A stretch of 64,000 nt of DNA from Caryophanales bacterium (GTDB taxonomy: Bacteria > Bacillota > Bacilli > JARBTR01): positions 1 through 64,000 of the forward strand of contig JARBTR010000005.1 in the NCBI GenBank assembly GCA_029240105.1, written 5' to 3'. Position numbers and translations under genes: made by a program. Below the pieces are notes generated by a model that saw only the letters and a list, made by a program, of their open reading frames with translations, did not search any database and was not told the origin of the DNA. Below, piece after piece: positions 1 through 9,410 of the stretch; within the stretch, counting starts at the first letter, position 1, and every line of letters starts with the position of its first letter.

Positions 1-120
1 GTATTAAATGATTTGATTGCTCAATTCTTTTAATTCATTGACGAGATTACTTATAATCTCTTACACTTGGCGTTTCGTTTTGTTTAGTTTTCAAAGAGCT
101 TGTATCGCAATGGCGACTTA
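1..120 (-). promoter_or_regulatory. rRNA operon leader (boxA-like antitermination region)
   Basis: Read on the minus strand this stretch contains CTTTGAAAACTAAACAAAAC followed by GAAACGCC. This is the signature of Bacillus rRNA leaders and 16S-23S spacers, where the NusB/boxA antitermination complex loads. It lies directly downstream of two strong promoters and runs off the left edge, so a 16S gene is expected just outside the window. The 16S body is not visible here. Confidence 0.75.
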
Positions 121-124
121 AAAT

Positions 125-153
125 ATACTATCAGAGGTTTCAATCATTGTCAA
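125..153 (-). promoter_or_regulatory. rRNA promoter P2 (sigma-A)
   Basis: On the minus strand a perfect -35 TTGACA (148-153) is separated by 17 nt from -10 TAGTAT (125-130). It is the promoter nearer the leader. The near-consensus hexamers with ideal spacing and the tandem arrangement with a second promoter upstream are typical of Bacillus rrn operons. Confidence 0.8.
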
Positions 154-219
154 CAACTTTCGAAATCTTTTTTTATATTTTCGTTCGCTTCTCGCATGTG
201 TTTTTCAACAACGTTCATA

Positions 220-248
220 ACTTTATCATGGTAAAAAACCATTGTCAA
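220..248 (-). promoter_or_regulatory. rRNA promoter P1 (sigma-A)
   Basis: On the minus strand -35 TTGACA (243-248), 17 nt, then -10 TAAAGT (220-225). It lies 95 bp upstream of P2, and an AT-rich stretch (250-290) behind it could serve as an UP element. It forms a tandem pair with the promoter at 125-153. Confidence 0.75.
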
Positions 249-540
249 CATTTTTTAAACTCTTTTTTATTTTAATTTTTTTAACCCTATATATAGTGCA
301 CTAAATTAAAATATCCCACTATTTAGATGGTTATACTATCAATTTTGCAACAAAAGGGCTTCCTGTTATCTTTTAAAAGAATAGTCAGTTAGTAGTTGGG
401 AATTTAATCCAAAGAGTCTTTTAGTGCGTTTTCAATTTATTACATACTTACTATGCAACTAGCTTTTCAGAGCATAGTTATTAGTATAATTATTTTAATA
501 TAAAATCATTTAGTTTTAATTAAATAAATATTTCCAAAAA
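249..540. other. AT-rich intergenic region, no gene seen
   Basis: This stretch lies between the rRNA promoters and the perR terminator. I see no convincing coding region or RNA gene. The AT-rich part next to P1 may act as an UP element for the rRNA promoter. Confidence 0.4.
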
Positions 541-570
541 GAAAAAAAGTCACTCTGTTCTGAGTGACTT
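541..570 (-). terminator. Rho-independent terminator of perR
   Basis: The inverted repeat AAGTCACTC (548-556) / GAGTGACTT (562-570) is followed, on the minus strand, by a run of seven T. It lies about 85 bp past the perR stop codon. Confidence 0.8.
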
Positions 571-655
571 GATAGGAAATATAAATATTACAACGTGTAC
601 CGGATCTTATTCAAAGAATAGTCTCTTTTACATTATATTTATCATTTAATAGTTA

Positions 656-1081
656 TTAGGAAAGACAGTTAGGGCAATCGCCATATATTTCAAGTCTGTG
701 TGAAGCAACTTGAAATCCTGTTAACCGAGCTGCTACATCTTCTACCGAATCCAAACCTGGATATTGAAAATCAACGATTTTACCGCATTTTTGGCAGAGT
801 ATATGGTAATGATCATGCGCGGCAAAATCAAATCGACTTGATGCATCCCCATAATTTAGTTCTTTAACCAATCCAGTTTCTTTAAATACTCGAAGATTAT
901 TATATACAGTAGCAACACTCATGCTTGGAAAATCATTTTCTAAAGCTTTAAAAATTTCGTCGGCAGTTGGATGAAGATCTGATTTTGATAGATATTCTAA
1001 AATAGCAAATCGTTGTGGTGTCATTCTAACACCAGTTTGTTTAAGAGTGTTTATGGCTTCTCTGAATAGAGCACGTTTCAA
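656..1081 (-). CDS. perR: Peroxide-responsive Fur-family repressor PerR
   Basis: PerR is a metal-dependent DNA-binding repressor of peroxide-defence and iron-storage genes. In B. subtilis PerR, H37, H91, H93, D85 and D104 bind the regulatory Fe/Mn, and the histidines H37 and H91 are oxidised by peroxide. All five fall at exactly the same numbers here. The structural zinc site is two CxxC pairs (C96/C99 and C136/C139). The recognition helix carries VATVYNNLR (56-64). Length is 141 aa, against 145 aa in B. subtilis. The start codon is TTG, preceded by AAGGAG. A promoter with an adjoining PerR box lies upstream (1310-1355), which suggests autoregulation. Fur itself is less likely because D104 and the rest of the site match PerR. 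Confidence 0.95.
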   Translation of the reverse strand: MKRALFREAINTLKQTGVRMTPQRFAILEYLSKSDLHPTADEIFKALENDFPSMSVATVYNNLRVFKETGLVKELNYGDASSRFDFAAHDHYHILCQKCGKIVDFQYPGLDSVEDVAARLTGFQVASHRLEIYGDCPNCLS

Positions 1082-1309
1082 TTTAATCCTTCTCCTTTTA
1101 GTAGCATACCGAAATTTTCGTTTATAAAATGGAAATAAGTCTGAAGCTTAAAAAGTCTTTTCCTTATAAGTATTAAAAATTCTTTTCCTAAAAAGTAAAA
1201 GTTTAAACTAACAAACGGTAAGCTTAATAAGTTATAAGCTTAAAGACAGTAATTATTATACAAAACCATAATTATAAGAAAGTCTTTCTAGTTTTGAATT
1301 ATTCCTTAA

Positions 1310-1324
1310 TTATAATTAGTATAA
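1310..1324. promoter_or_regulatory. PerR box upstream of perR
   Basis: The sequence TTATAATTAGTATAA matches the PerR consensus TTATAATNATTATAA at all but one defined position. It lies directly downstream of the minus-strand promoter at 1327-1355, about 230 bp before the perR start codon. A bound repressor there would block transcription, which fits the known autoregulation of perR in Bacillus. Confidence 0.7.
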
Positions 1325-1326
1325 TA

Positions 1327-1355
1327 ATTTTACAATTACATACATGAGAAGTCAA
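1327..1355 (-). promoter_or_regulatory. Probable perR promoter
   Basis: On the minus strand -35 TTGACT (1350-1355), 17 nt spacer, -10 TAAAAT (1327-1332). The transcription start would fall in or beside the PerR box at 1310-1324. This leaves a long 5' leader of about 230 nt before the TTG start. Confidence 0.55.
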
Positions 1356-1573
1356 TTGCTTCTATTTCTAAATGTATATTTTATATAAGTTGAAAAGTTT
1401 TTTAGAATATAAATTTCAATACTTTATGTTTTACTCTATATGATGAAGAGTATTTTCATATTTATTATCAAAACTTGAAGACTTACTTTATATTTAGTGA
1501 AAAATAATTTTTCGAAAATAATTTTCAATACTATGGGTTTTACTTTATATATGATGAAAAGTCTTTTTTTCAA

Positions 1574-1615
1574 AAAACAATAAGTCTTCCTACATACAGG
1601 AAGACTTATTGTTTT
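1574..1615 (-). terminator. Terminator of the M29 aminopeptidase gene
   Basis: A perfect 18-bp inverted repeat (1574-1591 with 1598-1615) has a 6-nt loop, ACATAC. The upstream arm includes the first two bases of the aminopeptidase stop codon. On the minus strand it is followed by a T-rich stretch. Confidence 0.85.
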
Positions 1616-2723
1616 AAGCTAAGTTTTCAGGGTTTAGGCATTCCAATTCAGGTAGCACAAATATGCCATTCTTTCGAATTAATACATCATCAAACCAAAT
1701 TTCTCCACCGCCGTACTCTTCTCTTTGAATAAGTACAAGATCCCAATGGATGGATGATTTGTTTCCATTATATGCTTTTTCATAACAACTACCTGGAGTG
1801 AAGTGCAGACTACCCGCAATTTTTTCATCAAATAAAATATCCCCCACAGGATGCTGTATGAGTGGATTTACTCCTAATGCAAATTCTCCAATATATCGCG
1901 CTCCCTCATCTGTATCAAAAACTTCTTGTAATTTTTCTGTTTGATCAGATGTGGCTTCTACGATTTTACCCTTTTCAAATTTAAGGCATAAATTATTATG
2001 TGTGATTCCTTGATATGGACAAGGTGTATTATAGGTAATTTGACCATTTACACTATCGCGGATAGGCGCTGTATAAACTTCACCATCTGGTATATTTCGC
2101 TCACCTTGACAAGGGACGGCACCAATTCCTTTTATAGAAAAGGAAATATCTGTTCCAGGTCCAGTTATCCTAACTTTATCAGTCCTATTAATTAGTTCCA
2201 CTAATGGTTTCATTGATTGGCCCATTTTTGCATAGTCAATTGAGCAAACATCTAATAGGAAGTCTTCATATTTCTCTGTGCTCATTTTTGCTTTTTGTGC
2301 TAGTGAACGTGTTGGATAGTTTAACAGTACCCAACGACGATTATTTATGTAAAATTCTTGAACTGGGCGATACGCCTCTCCTCTTAATTTGAATTTCCCA
2401 GCAGGGACTTCAGCTAATTCTGAATCGTTTTCTTCTCCTATTATAAGGATGATGCAATCTACATCTTTGAATTGTTGCAACATCCAAGCAAATTGAGTTT
2501 CAAGCTGCTCTTTTTGGTAGCCCATATATAAGTGTTTGATAATGTCATCATCAAACATTTCAAAATAAGGATAGGCACCCAATTGATAGACTTGGTCAAT
2601 TAGTTCAATTGCTAGTGGTTTTGCCACATAGTGGGCTTTTATCATTACTCTTTCTTTTGGTTGCAACTTTACAGAATGATTTAGTAGTAGCTTAGCTAAT
2701 TTTGAAATTCGTGAATCTTTCAT
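1614..2723 (-). CDS. ampS: Aminopeptidase, peptidase family M29 (AmpS type)
   Basis: This is a cytosolic metallo-aminopeptidase that removes N-terminal residues from peptides. The M29 metal ligands can be recognised: Glu in the IPDGEV block (about residue 215), Glu in YIGEFALG (about 280), and the LHFTPG...HWDL block with H326 and D328. Length is 369 aa, normal for a family of roughly 370-410 aa. A spacer with AGGGG precedes the ATG. The gene stands alone, divergent from gsaB, with its own strong terminator. M29 enzymes have broad substrate range, so AmpS is a family-level name. Confidence 0.88.
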   Translation of the reverse strand: MKDSRISKLAKLLLNHSVKLQPKERVMIKAHYVAKPLAIELIDQVYQLGAYPYFEMFDDDIIKHLYMGYQKEQLETQFAWMLQQFKDVDCIILIIGEENDSELAEVPAGKFKLRGEAYRPVQEFYINNRRWVLLNYPTRSLAQKAKMSTEKYEDFLLDVCSIDYAKMGQSMKPLVELINRTDKVRITGPGTDISFSIKGIGAVPCQGERNIPDGEVYTAPIRDSVNGQITYNTPCPYQGITHNNLCLKFEKGKIVEATSDQTEKLQEVFDTDEGARYIGEFALGVNPLIQHPVGDILFDEKIAGSLHFTPGSCYEKAYNGNKSSIHWDLVLIQREEYGGGEIWFDDVLIRKNGIFVLPELECLNPENLA

Positions 2724-2851
2724 TTAATACACCCCTTAACATGACATTTCTTAGTATAATTCTATTGAAATCTTTACATAAAATTATTTTAAACTAAAAT
2801 TGAGAAAGTACAATGAAAGAATACTCATAAAGTGTTGAGCAGATATTATTT

Positions 2852-2880
2852 TTGAGTAGTTATTTATTGGATTTTTATAA
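2852..2880 (+). promoter_or_regulatory. Probable gsaB promoter
   Basis: A -35 TTGAGT (2852-2857), 17-nt spacer and -10 TTATAA (2875-2880) lie 24 bp before the gsaB ATG. That distance would give a very short leader. The hexamers are moderate matches to sigma-A. Confidence 0.4.
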
Positions 2881-2903
2881 GTGAATAAAAAGGGGATAAA
2901 AAA

Positions 2904-4208
2904 ATGAATTATAAAAGGTCAGAAGAATTACATAAGGAAGCATTAGAACATATTGTTGGAGGAGTCAATTCACCTTCACGTTCTTTTAAAGCGGTTGGTG
3001 GTGGGGCACCCGTTACGATGGAACGAGGTGAAGGCGCATATATCTGGGATGTTGATGGAAATAGATATATTGATTATCTAGCAGCTTATGGTGCAATGAT
3101 TACCGGTCATGCTCACCCTCATATTACTAAAGCTATCAAACATGCAGCTGAAACGGGCACACTATATGGTACACCAACACAACATGAAATTAAGTTCGCT
3201 AAGATGTTAAAAGAAGCTATGCCTTACCTTGAGAAAGTACGATTTAACAATTCAGGTACAGAGGCAGTAATGACTACAATTCGTGTCGCTCGTGCATATA
3301 CTGGACGTGAAAAAATTATTAAATTTGCAGGTTGTTATCATGGGCACTTTGATTTGGTACTAGTTGCAGCTGGATCAGGCCCTTCCACTTTAGGAACCCC
3401 TGATTCTGCAGGAGTTACAAAAGCAAGTGCTGAAGAGATGATTACTGTTCCTTTCAATAATGTAGAAGCATTTCAAGAAGCAATGGAAAAATGGGGCTCG
3501 CAAGTTGCAGCTGTATTAGTAGAACCGATTGTTGCAAATTTTGGCTGCGTAGAGCCAAAGCCTGGTTTCTTAGAAGCGGTTAATGAGATAGCTCATAGAC
3601 ATGGTTCATTAGTTATATATGATGAAGTCATAACTGCTTTCCGTTTCCATTACGGTGGAGCACAAGATTTATATAAGATTCAACCTGATTTAACTGCAAT
3701 GGGTAAATTAATTGGTGGCGGGTTACCAATTGGCGCTTATGGTGGTAAAAAAGAAATAATGGAAACGGTCGCACCCCTTGGCCCAGCTTATCAGGCAGGA
3801 ACCATGGCGGGGAACCCTGCTTCTATGTTGGCTGGAATTGCTTGCCTAGAAGTTATGAAGGCATCTGGTTTTCATGAAAAAATAGATAGTTTAGGAAAAA
3901 AATTAGCTGATGGAATTGTAGCACTTGCTGAAAAGCATAAGGTTCCAATTACAGTAAATCGATTGGGCGGTATGTTTGCTATTTACTTTACTGAATATAG
4001 CGAACAGATTGTTGAGAACTACGCACAAGCTGAAGCTACAGATGGGAAACGATTTGGACAGTTCTTTAAATTAATGCTTTCAAAAGGCATTTGCTTAGCA
4101 CCTTCCAAATATGAAGATTGGTTTCTCAATTGTTGGCACACTGATGAAGATATCCAGCAGACTTTAGGAGCAGTAGATTATGCATTTGAGCAAATGGCGC
4201 TTAAATAA
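2904..4208 (+). CDS. gsaB: Glutamate-1-semialdehyde 2,1-aminomutase
   Basis: A PLP enzyme converting glutamate-1-semialdehyde to 5-aminolevulinate, the C5 route to haem. The PLP lysine is K268 in the block [13 protein letters not shown]. The family hallmarks GGVNSPSR near the N-terminus and GTMAGNP are present. Length 434 aa is normal. AAAGGGG precedes the ATG. Gene order gsaB then ygaE is as in B. subtilis, where gsaB is the second aminomutase gene beside hemL. That position favours gsaB over hemL. Its 3' end overlaps the next gene. Confidence 0.92.
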   Translation: MNYKRSEELHKEALEHIVGGVNSPSRSFKAVGGGAPVTMERGEGAYIWDVDGNRYIDYLAAYGAMITGHAHPHITKAIKHAAETGTLYGTPTQHEIKFAKMLKEAMPYLEKVRFNNSGTEAVMTTIRVARAYTGREKIIKFAGCYHGHFDLVLVAAGSGPSTLGTPDSAGVTKASAEEMITVPFNNVEAFQEAMEKWGSQVAAVLVEPIVANFGCVEPKPGFLEAVNEIAHRHGSLVIYDEVITAFRFHYGGAQDLYKIQPDLTAMGKLIGGGLPIGAYGGKKEIMETVAPLGPAYQAGTMAGNPASMLAGIACLEVMKASGFHEKIDSLGKKLADGIVALAEKHKVPITVNRLGGMFAIYFTEYSEQIVENYAQAEATDGKRFGQFFKLMLSKGICLAPSKYEDWFLNCWHTDEDIQQTLGAVDYAFEQMALK

Positions 4209-5277
4209 GTTAATAATTGGCGCGCGGGTTTTAAAAACAGGAATTTCTATAGTTATTAGTTTATATTTAGCTACTTGGCTCGGCCTACCTTCACCAGTTT
4301 TAGCTGGTGTTGCAGCGACTTTTTCTGTACAGCCAACTGTTTATCGTTCTTTTTTAAATTTGGTTGAGCAGGTTACTGCTAATTTTGTTGGTGCTTCCGT
4401 AGCCATTATCATTGTATTGATATTTGGAAATTCACCTATTTGGATAGGTGTCGGAGCGATTCTTACTATTCTGATAACACTAAAAACAAAGAGTGAAAAC
4501 CATATCGGGATTGCCCTTATAACATTGGTTGTAATTATGGAGGCCCAAGAAGGCACCTTTATTGTTTTTGCTGTTGAGCGTTTTGCAACCATTATGTTAG
4601 GGGTTATAGCAGCATTTATTGTAAATATTTTTTTCCTACCCCCAAAGTATGAATCAAAGTTATACATGAGTATCTTACAATACTCTGAAAATGTGTTGAA
4701 GTTTCTACAACATGATTTAGAAAGTAATTTGGAACCTGGAGATTACAATAAGCGAATAGATACTTTAAGATTAGAACATGCAAAAACGGAACAATTGTAT
4801 TCTTTATTTAAGGATGAACGTAAATTTTATAAAAAACGTGAAGCATGGAAGGCACGTAAGCTAGTTGTCTATCGTCAGATGATAACAACTTCAAAAAGGT
4901 CTTTTGATATGGCACGTAAGTATCATCGAGTTGAAAACGATTTACATAAGATGCCCATTAGTTTTCAAAAGAAAATGGTGCGTCAGATAGAAATTTTTAT
5001 TAGACATCATAATCAGTTACTAGATAGCTTTTCTAATATTGATCATCCAAAAAAGATTTTTGAGAAAACAAATCTTTCAGAATTGGTTCGCTTACTGACT
5101 ATATTAAAAGAAGTAAAAATGAATGATGAGGTAGTCATTTTTCACTTATTTACACTAGTTTCAGCTATGTATGAATATGGTGAGCATTTAGATCATTTGC
5201 AAGTTTTGATGGATAGCTTTAAGAATTTTCATGATAATGAAAATTTAAATCCTGATTTTGTGAATAAAAGTTTATAA
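4180..5277 (+). CDS. ygaE: Aromatic acid exporter family membrane protein (YgaE-like)
   Basis: About four to six hydrophobic segments lie in the first 150 residues, including runs near 20-45, 65-85 and 130-150. A long charged cytoplasmic tail with coiled-coil character follows. This is the layout of the aromatic acid exporter (ArAE, DUF939) family. The start overlaps the end of gsaB by 29 nt and has TAGGAG about 10 nt upstream, so it is probably coupled to gsaB. B. subtilis ygaE occupies the same place. Substrate is unknown. Confidence 0.8.
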   Translation: MHLSKWRLNKLIIGARVLKTGISIVISLYLATWLGLPSPVLAGVAATFSVQPTVYRSFLNLVEQVTANFVGASVAIIIVLIFGNSPIWIGVGAILTILITLKTKSENHIGIALITLVVIMEAQEGTFIVFAVERFATIMLGVIAAFIVNIFFLPPKYESKLYMSILQYSENVLKFLQHDLESNLEPGDYNKRIDTLRLEHAKTEQLYSLFKDERKFYKKREAWKARKLVVYRQMITTSKRSFDMARKYHRVENDLHKMPISFQKKMVRQIEIFIRHHNQLLDSFSNIDHPKKIFEKTNLSELVRLLTILKEVKMNDEVVIFHLFTLVSAMYEYGEHLDHLQVLMDSFKNFHDNENLNPDFVNKSL

Positions 5278-5282
5278 AGTAA

Positions 5283-5318
5283 AGAGTGTCTGAATTATTA
5301 CTCAGGCACTCTTTTTTT
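5283..5318 (+). terminator. Terminator of gsaB-ygaE
   Basis: The stem AGAGTGTCTGA / TCAGGCACTCT contains one wobble pair. It is followed by seven T and lies a few bases after the ygaE stop. Confidence 0.85.
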
Positions 5319-5343
5319 AGAAGCATTATGTTATTTATTTAAC

Positions 5344-5448
5344 ATTTTATTTACTAACATTTTATTTATTACTAACATTTTATTTATTACTAACATTTTA
5401 TTTATTACTAACATTTTATTTATTACTAACATTTTATTTATTACTAAC
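5344..5448. repeat. 18-bp minisatellite continuous with the end of the ABC exporter gene
   Basis: Five perfect tandem copies of ATTTTATTTATTACTAAC occupy 5359-5448, with a 15-nt variant at 5344-5358 and a more decayed unit before it. The copy at 5431-5448 contains the last four codons and the TAA of the exporter gene (VSNK, stop). The array therefore looks like repeated duplication of the gene's own 3' end. The unit length is a multiple of three. Confidence 0.9.
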
Positions 5449-7188
5449 AAATTGTTGTACTTGGAATAAACGGTAGTACGCTCCTTGTCTTTCCATTAGT
5501 TCTTGGTGTGTACCTGTTTCGATAATTTCACCATGCTCAATCATAACAATTCTGTCTGCGTGTGTAATAGTTGAAAGTCTGTGCGCAACGATAAAGGTAG
5601 TACGATTTTTAGAAAGCTTCAACAGGGATTCCTGTATGAGGTGTTCTGATTCTAAATCAAGTGCTGAAGTTGCTTCATCAAGTATTAGGATTGGTGGGTT
5701 TTTCAAAAACACTCGAGCTATTGAAATTCGTTGTTTTTGCCCTCCAGATAATTTAACTCCACGCTCTCCTACTTTTGTTTCATAACCATCCGATAGATTA
5801 TGAATAAACTCTTCTGCGTTTGCTTGACGAGCCGCTTCTTGAACTTCTTCGAAAGTTGACTCAGGTTTTCCAATAAGGATATTCTCTAAAACGGAATCAC
5901 TAAACAGAATACTATCTTGAAAGACAACTCCAATTTTATCGCGCAAGGAACGAACTTTAACATCTCGTATATCTTTTCCGTCTAACGTAATTCTTCCACC
6001 TACGACATCATAGAATCGAGGGATAAGGCTAACTAAGGTAGATTTCCCACCTCCACTCATACCAACAAGCGCAACCGTTTCTCCCCTTTTAACTTCTAGA
6101 TCTATGTTTTTCAGTGCTTCTTGTCCTGTTTCATTATAGGAAAAACTAACATTTTCAAACTTAATATCCCCATGAACCTCATAGCAATCTTCTGCATCCG
6201 TTTTATCGACGATATCATATTTTTGATCAAAAAGTTCAAATACCCTGTCCATTGATGCAAATGACTGAGTTAAGGTTGTAGATGAGTTTACTAAGCGGCG
6301 TAATGGACTATATAAACTTTCTATATAACCGATAAAAGCAACCATTGTTCCAAGTGATAGATTCTCGTTGATTACGTTATAACCGCAATAAAGGATAATA
6401 ACTAGTGGAGCAATATCTGTAATTGTGTTTACAACAGCAAAAGATTTAGCATTCCAACGAGTTTGGCTAAATGCCTTCTCAACAAAATTTTTATTTTGCT
6501 TATTGAAATTTTTTTGTTCAAAATCTTCGATTGCAAAGCTTTTAATTATTGATATTCCCTGAATTCGTTCATGTAGATAACCTTGTAATTCTGCTAGCGC
6601 CTGCGAGCGTGTTCTTGTTAGCTTTCGTAAACGTCCAAAAAAATAACGGACAGAAATCATATAAAACGGAATCATGATGAGTGATAGAAATGTTAGTTTT
6701 ACATCCAACGAAAACATCACGGCCATCGTAATAAACACGGTGGTTACATCAAGCCAAACATTCATAAGACCAGTAATGACAAAATCTTTTGTGGATTCAA
6801 CATCATTAATAACTCGTGAAATGATTTCTCCAACTTTTGAATTTGAATAATATTTAAAACTGAGTTTTTGAATGTGAAGAAATAGTTTATCCCGTACATC
6901 ATACAAAATTTTTGTAGCTGTCCACTGTGCAAAGTATTGTCTAAAATACTCAATCGGAGGGCGTAGGATCATAAAAATAAAAAAGATAATTGCCATCACA
7001 AGATAAAGTTTATTCAACTTTTCATCTTGGGTTAATTGTTTGTTGCCAATGATATCATCAACTACATATTTCATTAAAAAAGGCATAATGAGTGGAATCG
7101 CAAATTTTATAACACCAATAAATAGAGTGAAAAAGATTCGCCACTTATATGGTTTTACAAACTGTAAGTATCTTCTAATAGACCCCAT
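5434..7188 (-). CDS. ygaD: ABC exporter, fused membrane and ATPase domains (YgaD-like)
   Basis: A half-size multidrug/lipid-type ABC exporter that would work as a homodimer in the membrane. The N-terminal half has six hydrophobic segments. The C-terminal half has Walker [11 protein letters not shown], signature LSGGQKQR, Walker [13 protein letters not shown] and the switch histidine in VAHRLS. I start at the ATG at 7188 (MGSIRRY, 584 aa). AGGAAGTG is well spaced from it, while the in-frame ATG at 7206 has no ribosome binding site. B. subtilis has ygaE-ygaD-ygaC in this order. The stop codon lies inside the 18-bp repeat array. Confidence 0.88.
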   Translation of the reverse strand: MGSIRRYLQFVKPYKWRIFFTLFIGVIKFAIPLIMPFLMKYVVDDIIGNKQLTQDEKLNKLYLVMAIIFFIFMILRPPIEYFRQYFAQWTATKILYDVRDKLFLHIQKLSFKYYSNSKVGEIISRVINDVESTKDFVITGLMNVWLDVTTVFITMAVMFSLDVKLTFLSLIMIPFYMISVRYFFGRLRKLTRTRSQALAELQGYLHERIQGISIIKSFAIEDFEQKNFNKQNKNFVEKAFSQTRWNAKSFAVVNTITDIAPLVIILYCGYNVINENLSLGTMVAFIGYIESLYSPLRRLVNSSTTLTQSFASMDRVFELFDQKYDIVDKTDAEDCYEVHGDIKFENVSFSYNETGQEALKNIDLEVKRGETVALVGMSGGGKSTLVSLIPRFYDVVGGRITLDGKDIRDVKVRSLRDKIGVVFQDSILFSDSVLENILIGKPESTFEEVQEAARQANAEEFIHNLSDGYETKVGERGVKLSGGQKQRISIARVFLKNPPILILDEATSALDLESEHLIQESLLKLSKNRTTFIVAHRLSTITHADRIVMIEHGEIIETGTHQELMERQGAYYRLFQVQQFVSNK

Positions 7189-7230
7189 GTAAACACTTCC
7201 TAACATACATATGAAAAAACAGAGTACTAC

Positions 7231-7782
7231 TTAGTACTCTGTACTTTTTCTTCGTTTTTTAATATTCATAAACTTTTTATACCAACCTTCAACAAATCCT
7301 GGTGCAAATGGACCTTTTCGAGTTTCAATCCATTCAATTAAAATTTCTAAATTCTTATGCAGTATTTTATCAAGTTCATCAGGATAATTCATCAGTTCTT
7401 TGTGAACTGCATACTCATCTTCATCTAAAATAGCATAAGACATATCAGGAAATACTTTTACATCTAAATCATAATCAATGTACTTAATCGTTCCTTCATC
7501 GTAAACAAACGGGGAGCTTATATTACAGTAGTAATAAATGCCATCGTCTCTTAGCATACCAATGATATTAAACCATTTTTGATAGTGAAAATAACCAATT
7601 GCTGGTTCTCTCGTAATCCACGTTCGACCATCAGCTTCAATTACAAGGGTTCTTTCATTAGCTCCTATCATAATGTATTGTGATGCTTTTAATACCGTTG
7701 ATTCCTGCCAGATCCGATGTATGTGACCGTTGTGTTTATAGCTATGTGTTTGATAGCGGTCTCCTTCTCTCGGATTTTTCAT
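7231..7782 (-). CDS. ntdP: Nucleoside tri-/diphosphate phosphatase (DUF402, YgaC)
   Basis: A soluble DUF402-family phosphatase acting on nucleoside tri- and diphosphates. The sequence follows B. subtilis YgaC almost throughout, for example [11 protein letters not shown] near the N-terminus, [12 protein letters not shown], and [13 protein letters not shown], whose acidic residues bind metal. Length is 183 aa. It lies upstream of ygaD on the same strand with a short gap, as in B. subtilis. Confidence 0.9.
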   Translation of the reverse strand: MKNPREGDRYQTHSYKHNGHIHRIWQESTVLKASQYIMIGANERTLVIEADGRTWITREPAIGYFHYQKWFNIIGMLRDDGIYYYCNISSPFVYDEGTIKYIDYDLDVKVFPDMSYAILDEDEYAVHKELMNYPDELDKILHKNLEILIEWIETRKGPFAPGFVEGWYKKFMNIKKRRKSTEY

Positions 7783-7909
7783 TTAGGCCTCTTTCTTGTT
7801 TTTCCATTGTAAAAACTAATATATTCTTTGGTATTATACCTTATTTTTTTATGGAAAAAAAAGAGAAAATGCATTTCCGATTAAAGTTGTAAAATTTTTA
7901 ATAAAAAAC

Positions 7910-7943
7910 AAAGAAACATTTGCACAAGTGCAAATGTTTCTTT
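7910..7943 (-). terminator. Terminator of the small SASP-like gene
   Basis: A 16-bp perfect arm AAAGAAACATTTGCAC pairs with GTGCAAATGTTTCTTT around a 2-nt centre. On the minus strand it is followed by a T run. It lies about 37 bp past the stop of the small gene at 7980. Confidence 0.85.
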
Positions 7944-7979
7944 GGAATGCATAATAGAACTTAGTTGTTTTCTAGATAT

Positions 7980-8150
7980 TTATTTCTTGTCGCAACTTGA
8001 GCTTTTTCTTGAATCATTTTTGCTACAAAATTCTTCACTAAATTCTACAGACATATTTCCAGTATTGTTTCTGGATTGCATATTTCCTGCTTGATGATTT
8101 TGTGTTCTATTTTTATTTTGATTATTAGCAGTATTTCCGTTCTTAGCCAT
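7980..8150 (-). CDS. Small Asn/Gln-rich protein, possible divergent gamma-type SASP (SspE-like)
   Basis: A 56-aa hydrophilic protein rich in Asn, Gln, Lys and Ser. The start at 8150 is chosen because GGAGGTGA sits directly in front of it. An upstream in-frame extension has no such site. The block GNMSVEFSEEF resembles the repeat FGTEFASE of gamma-type spore proteins. B. subtilis sspE lies at the equivalent place, between the ntdP/ygaB genes and mutY. Known SspE proteins have two or more such blocks and no Cys. This one has a single block and two Cys, so the assignment is tentative. Confidence 0.5.
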   Translation of the reverse strand: MAKNGNTANNQNKNRTQNHQAGNMQSRNNTGNMSVEFSEEFCSKNDSRKSSSCDKK

Positions 8151-8245
8151 GTGAATCACCTCCACAATTCTAAGATTCCCAAATTCAAAAAAGCAATTCA
8201 TCATAAAATTGGGAATAAAAACAAACAAAGTAAAGCGAAAACGGT

Positions 8246-9301
8246 TCATTTATGATAGACATATAATTCATACATTTTTTGCACTGGGATAGGCAATGTG
8301 TACGTAGCTAATTCTTTCTCAGATACCCATAATCCTTCTTTTACATTTTGTAAAACTTGTGCAGAGAATACTTGAACTTCCCAAGTTAAATGGGAAAATT
8401 TATGTTTTACAGTACCTATTGGTTTTATATCAATTAGCTTTCCATTGTACTGTTCTTCAAAGTCGAGGATTAATTGTGTGCTAATTTGTGTTTCCGATTC
8501 CTTAATTTCATAATTTGGGAACTCCCAAAGACCAGCTAATAAACCTTTACTCGCACGTTTTTGGATAAGCAGTTCTCCATTTTCGTTTTCCACTACAACT
8601 GAAACATAATGAATTGTTTTTCCTTTTTTCATTTTTGTTTTAATTGGTAATTGATCTTGAATTCCTTCTATAAAAGCTTGGCACTGATCATTGATTGGAC
8701 ATATTAAGCATTTAGGTGAAGTGGGGGTGCAAATTAGTGCCCCTAATTCCATCAAAGCTTGGTTAAACGTAGATGGATCTTCATTTGAAATGGTATCATG
8801 AACCTTTTTTTCAAAAATTTTACGTGTTGCTGGTTTTGCAATATCCTCCTGAATTTTAAAAATCCGGGAATATACACGCATAACATTGCCGTCAACAGCT
8901 GGTTCTGGTTTATCGTATGCAATACTCAATACTGCTCCTGCTGTATAAGGGCCAATACCTTTCAACTTACTGATATCTTCCTTTGTATTAGGAATTTTCC
9001 CTTCATAGAATTCAGACACTTCTTTGATTGCACTATGTAAATTCCGGACCCTCGAGTAATAACCAAGTCCTTCCCAAGATTTTAAGATTTTTTCTTCCTC
9101 TGCTTCCGCAAAATCTTTTACTGTTGGAAACCAGTTCATAAAACGTTCGTAATATGGGATAACTGTTTCCACTCTTGTTTGCTGAAGCATAATTTCGGAA
9201 ACAAGTATACGGTAAGGATCTTTATTCAGACGCCATGGAAGTTGACGATGGTTCAACTCATACCATTGCAGAAGTTCTATTTGAAATTTATTTATATTCA
9301 T
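8246..9301 (-). CDS. mutY: A/G-specific adenine glycosylase MutY
   Basis: Base-excision enzyme removing adenine mispaired with 8-oxoguanine. It has the N-terminal catalytic helix with LQQTRVETV (catalytic Glu), the helix-hairpin-helix KGIGPYTAGAV, the conserved Asp in PAVDGNVMR, and the 4Fe-4S loop C-x6-C-x2-C-x5-C near residue 200. A C-terminal NUDIX-like domain recognises 8-oxoG. Length 351 aa is normal. In B. subtilis fabL lies between this gene and sspE. No fabL is found here. Confidence 0.95.
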   Translation of the reverse strand: MNINKFQIELLQWYELNHRQLPWRLNKDPYRILVSEIMLQQTRVETVIPYYERFMNWFPTVKDFAEAEEEKILKSWEGLGYYSRVRNLHSAIKEVSEFYEGKIPNTKEDISKLKGIGPYTAGAVLSIAYDKPEPAVDGNVMRVYSRIFKIQEDIAKPATRKIFEKKVHDTISNEDPSTFNQALMELGALICTPTSPKCLICPINDQCQAFIEGIQDQLPIKTKMKKGKTIHYVSVVVENENGELLIQKRASKGLLAGLWEFPNYEIKESETQISTQLILDFEEQYNGKLIDIKPIGTVKHKFSHLTWEVQVFSAQVLQNVKEGLWVSEKELATYTLPIPVQKMYELYVYHK

Positions 9302-9410
9302 TTTCTATTTTTCACCTTAATTATGGACTTAAAAGTATTTTACACTTTTTGTCGAATTTTTTTAAATTATGTGGGGAAATTATACTTAAATACATTTTAA
9401 GGAGACAAAC

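Larger units (their letters stand above)
1082..1573. other. perR upstream region, AT-rich with imperfect repeats
   Basis: The region carries the perR promoter and PerR box (listed separately). It also has an imperfect direct repeat of about 40 bp: 1412-1452 and 1521-1566 share TTTCAATACT...GTTTTACT.TATAT..GATGAA. A shorter relative lies near 1372-1402. No open reading frame with a ribosome binding site was seen. Confidence 0.5.

Noticed and set aside
656-1081. Fur or Zur instead of PerR
   Set aside because: All five regulatory-site residues, including D104, match PerR numbering, and a PerR box lies at its own promoter.
5344-5448. CRISPR-like array
   Set aside because: The 18-bp units are directly adjacent with no spacers, and there are no cas genes. 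It is a minisatellite.
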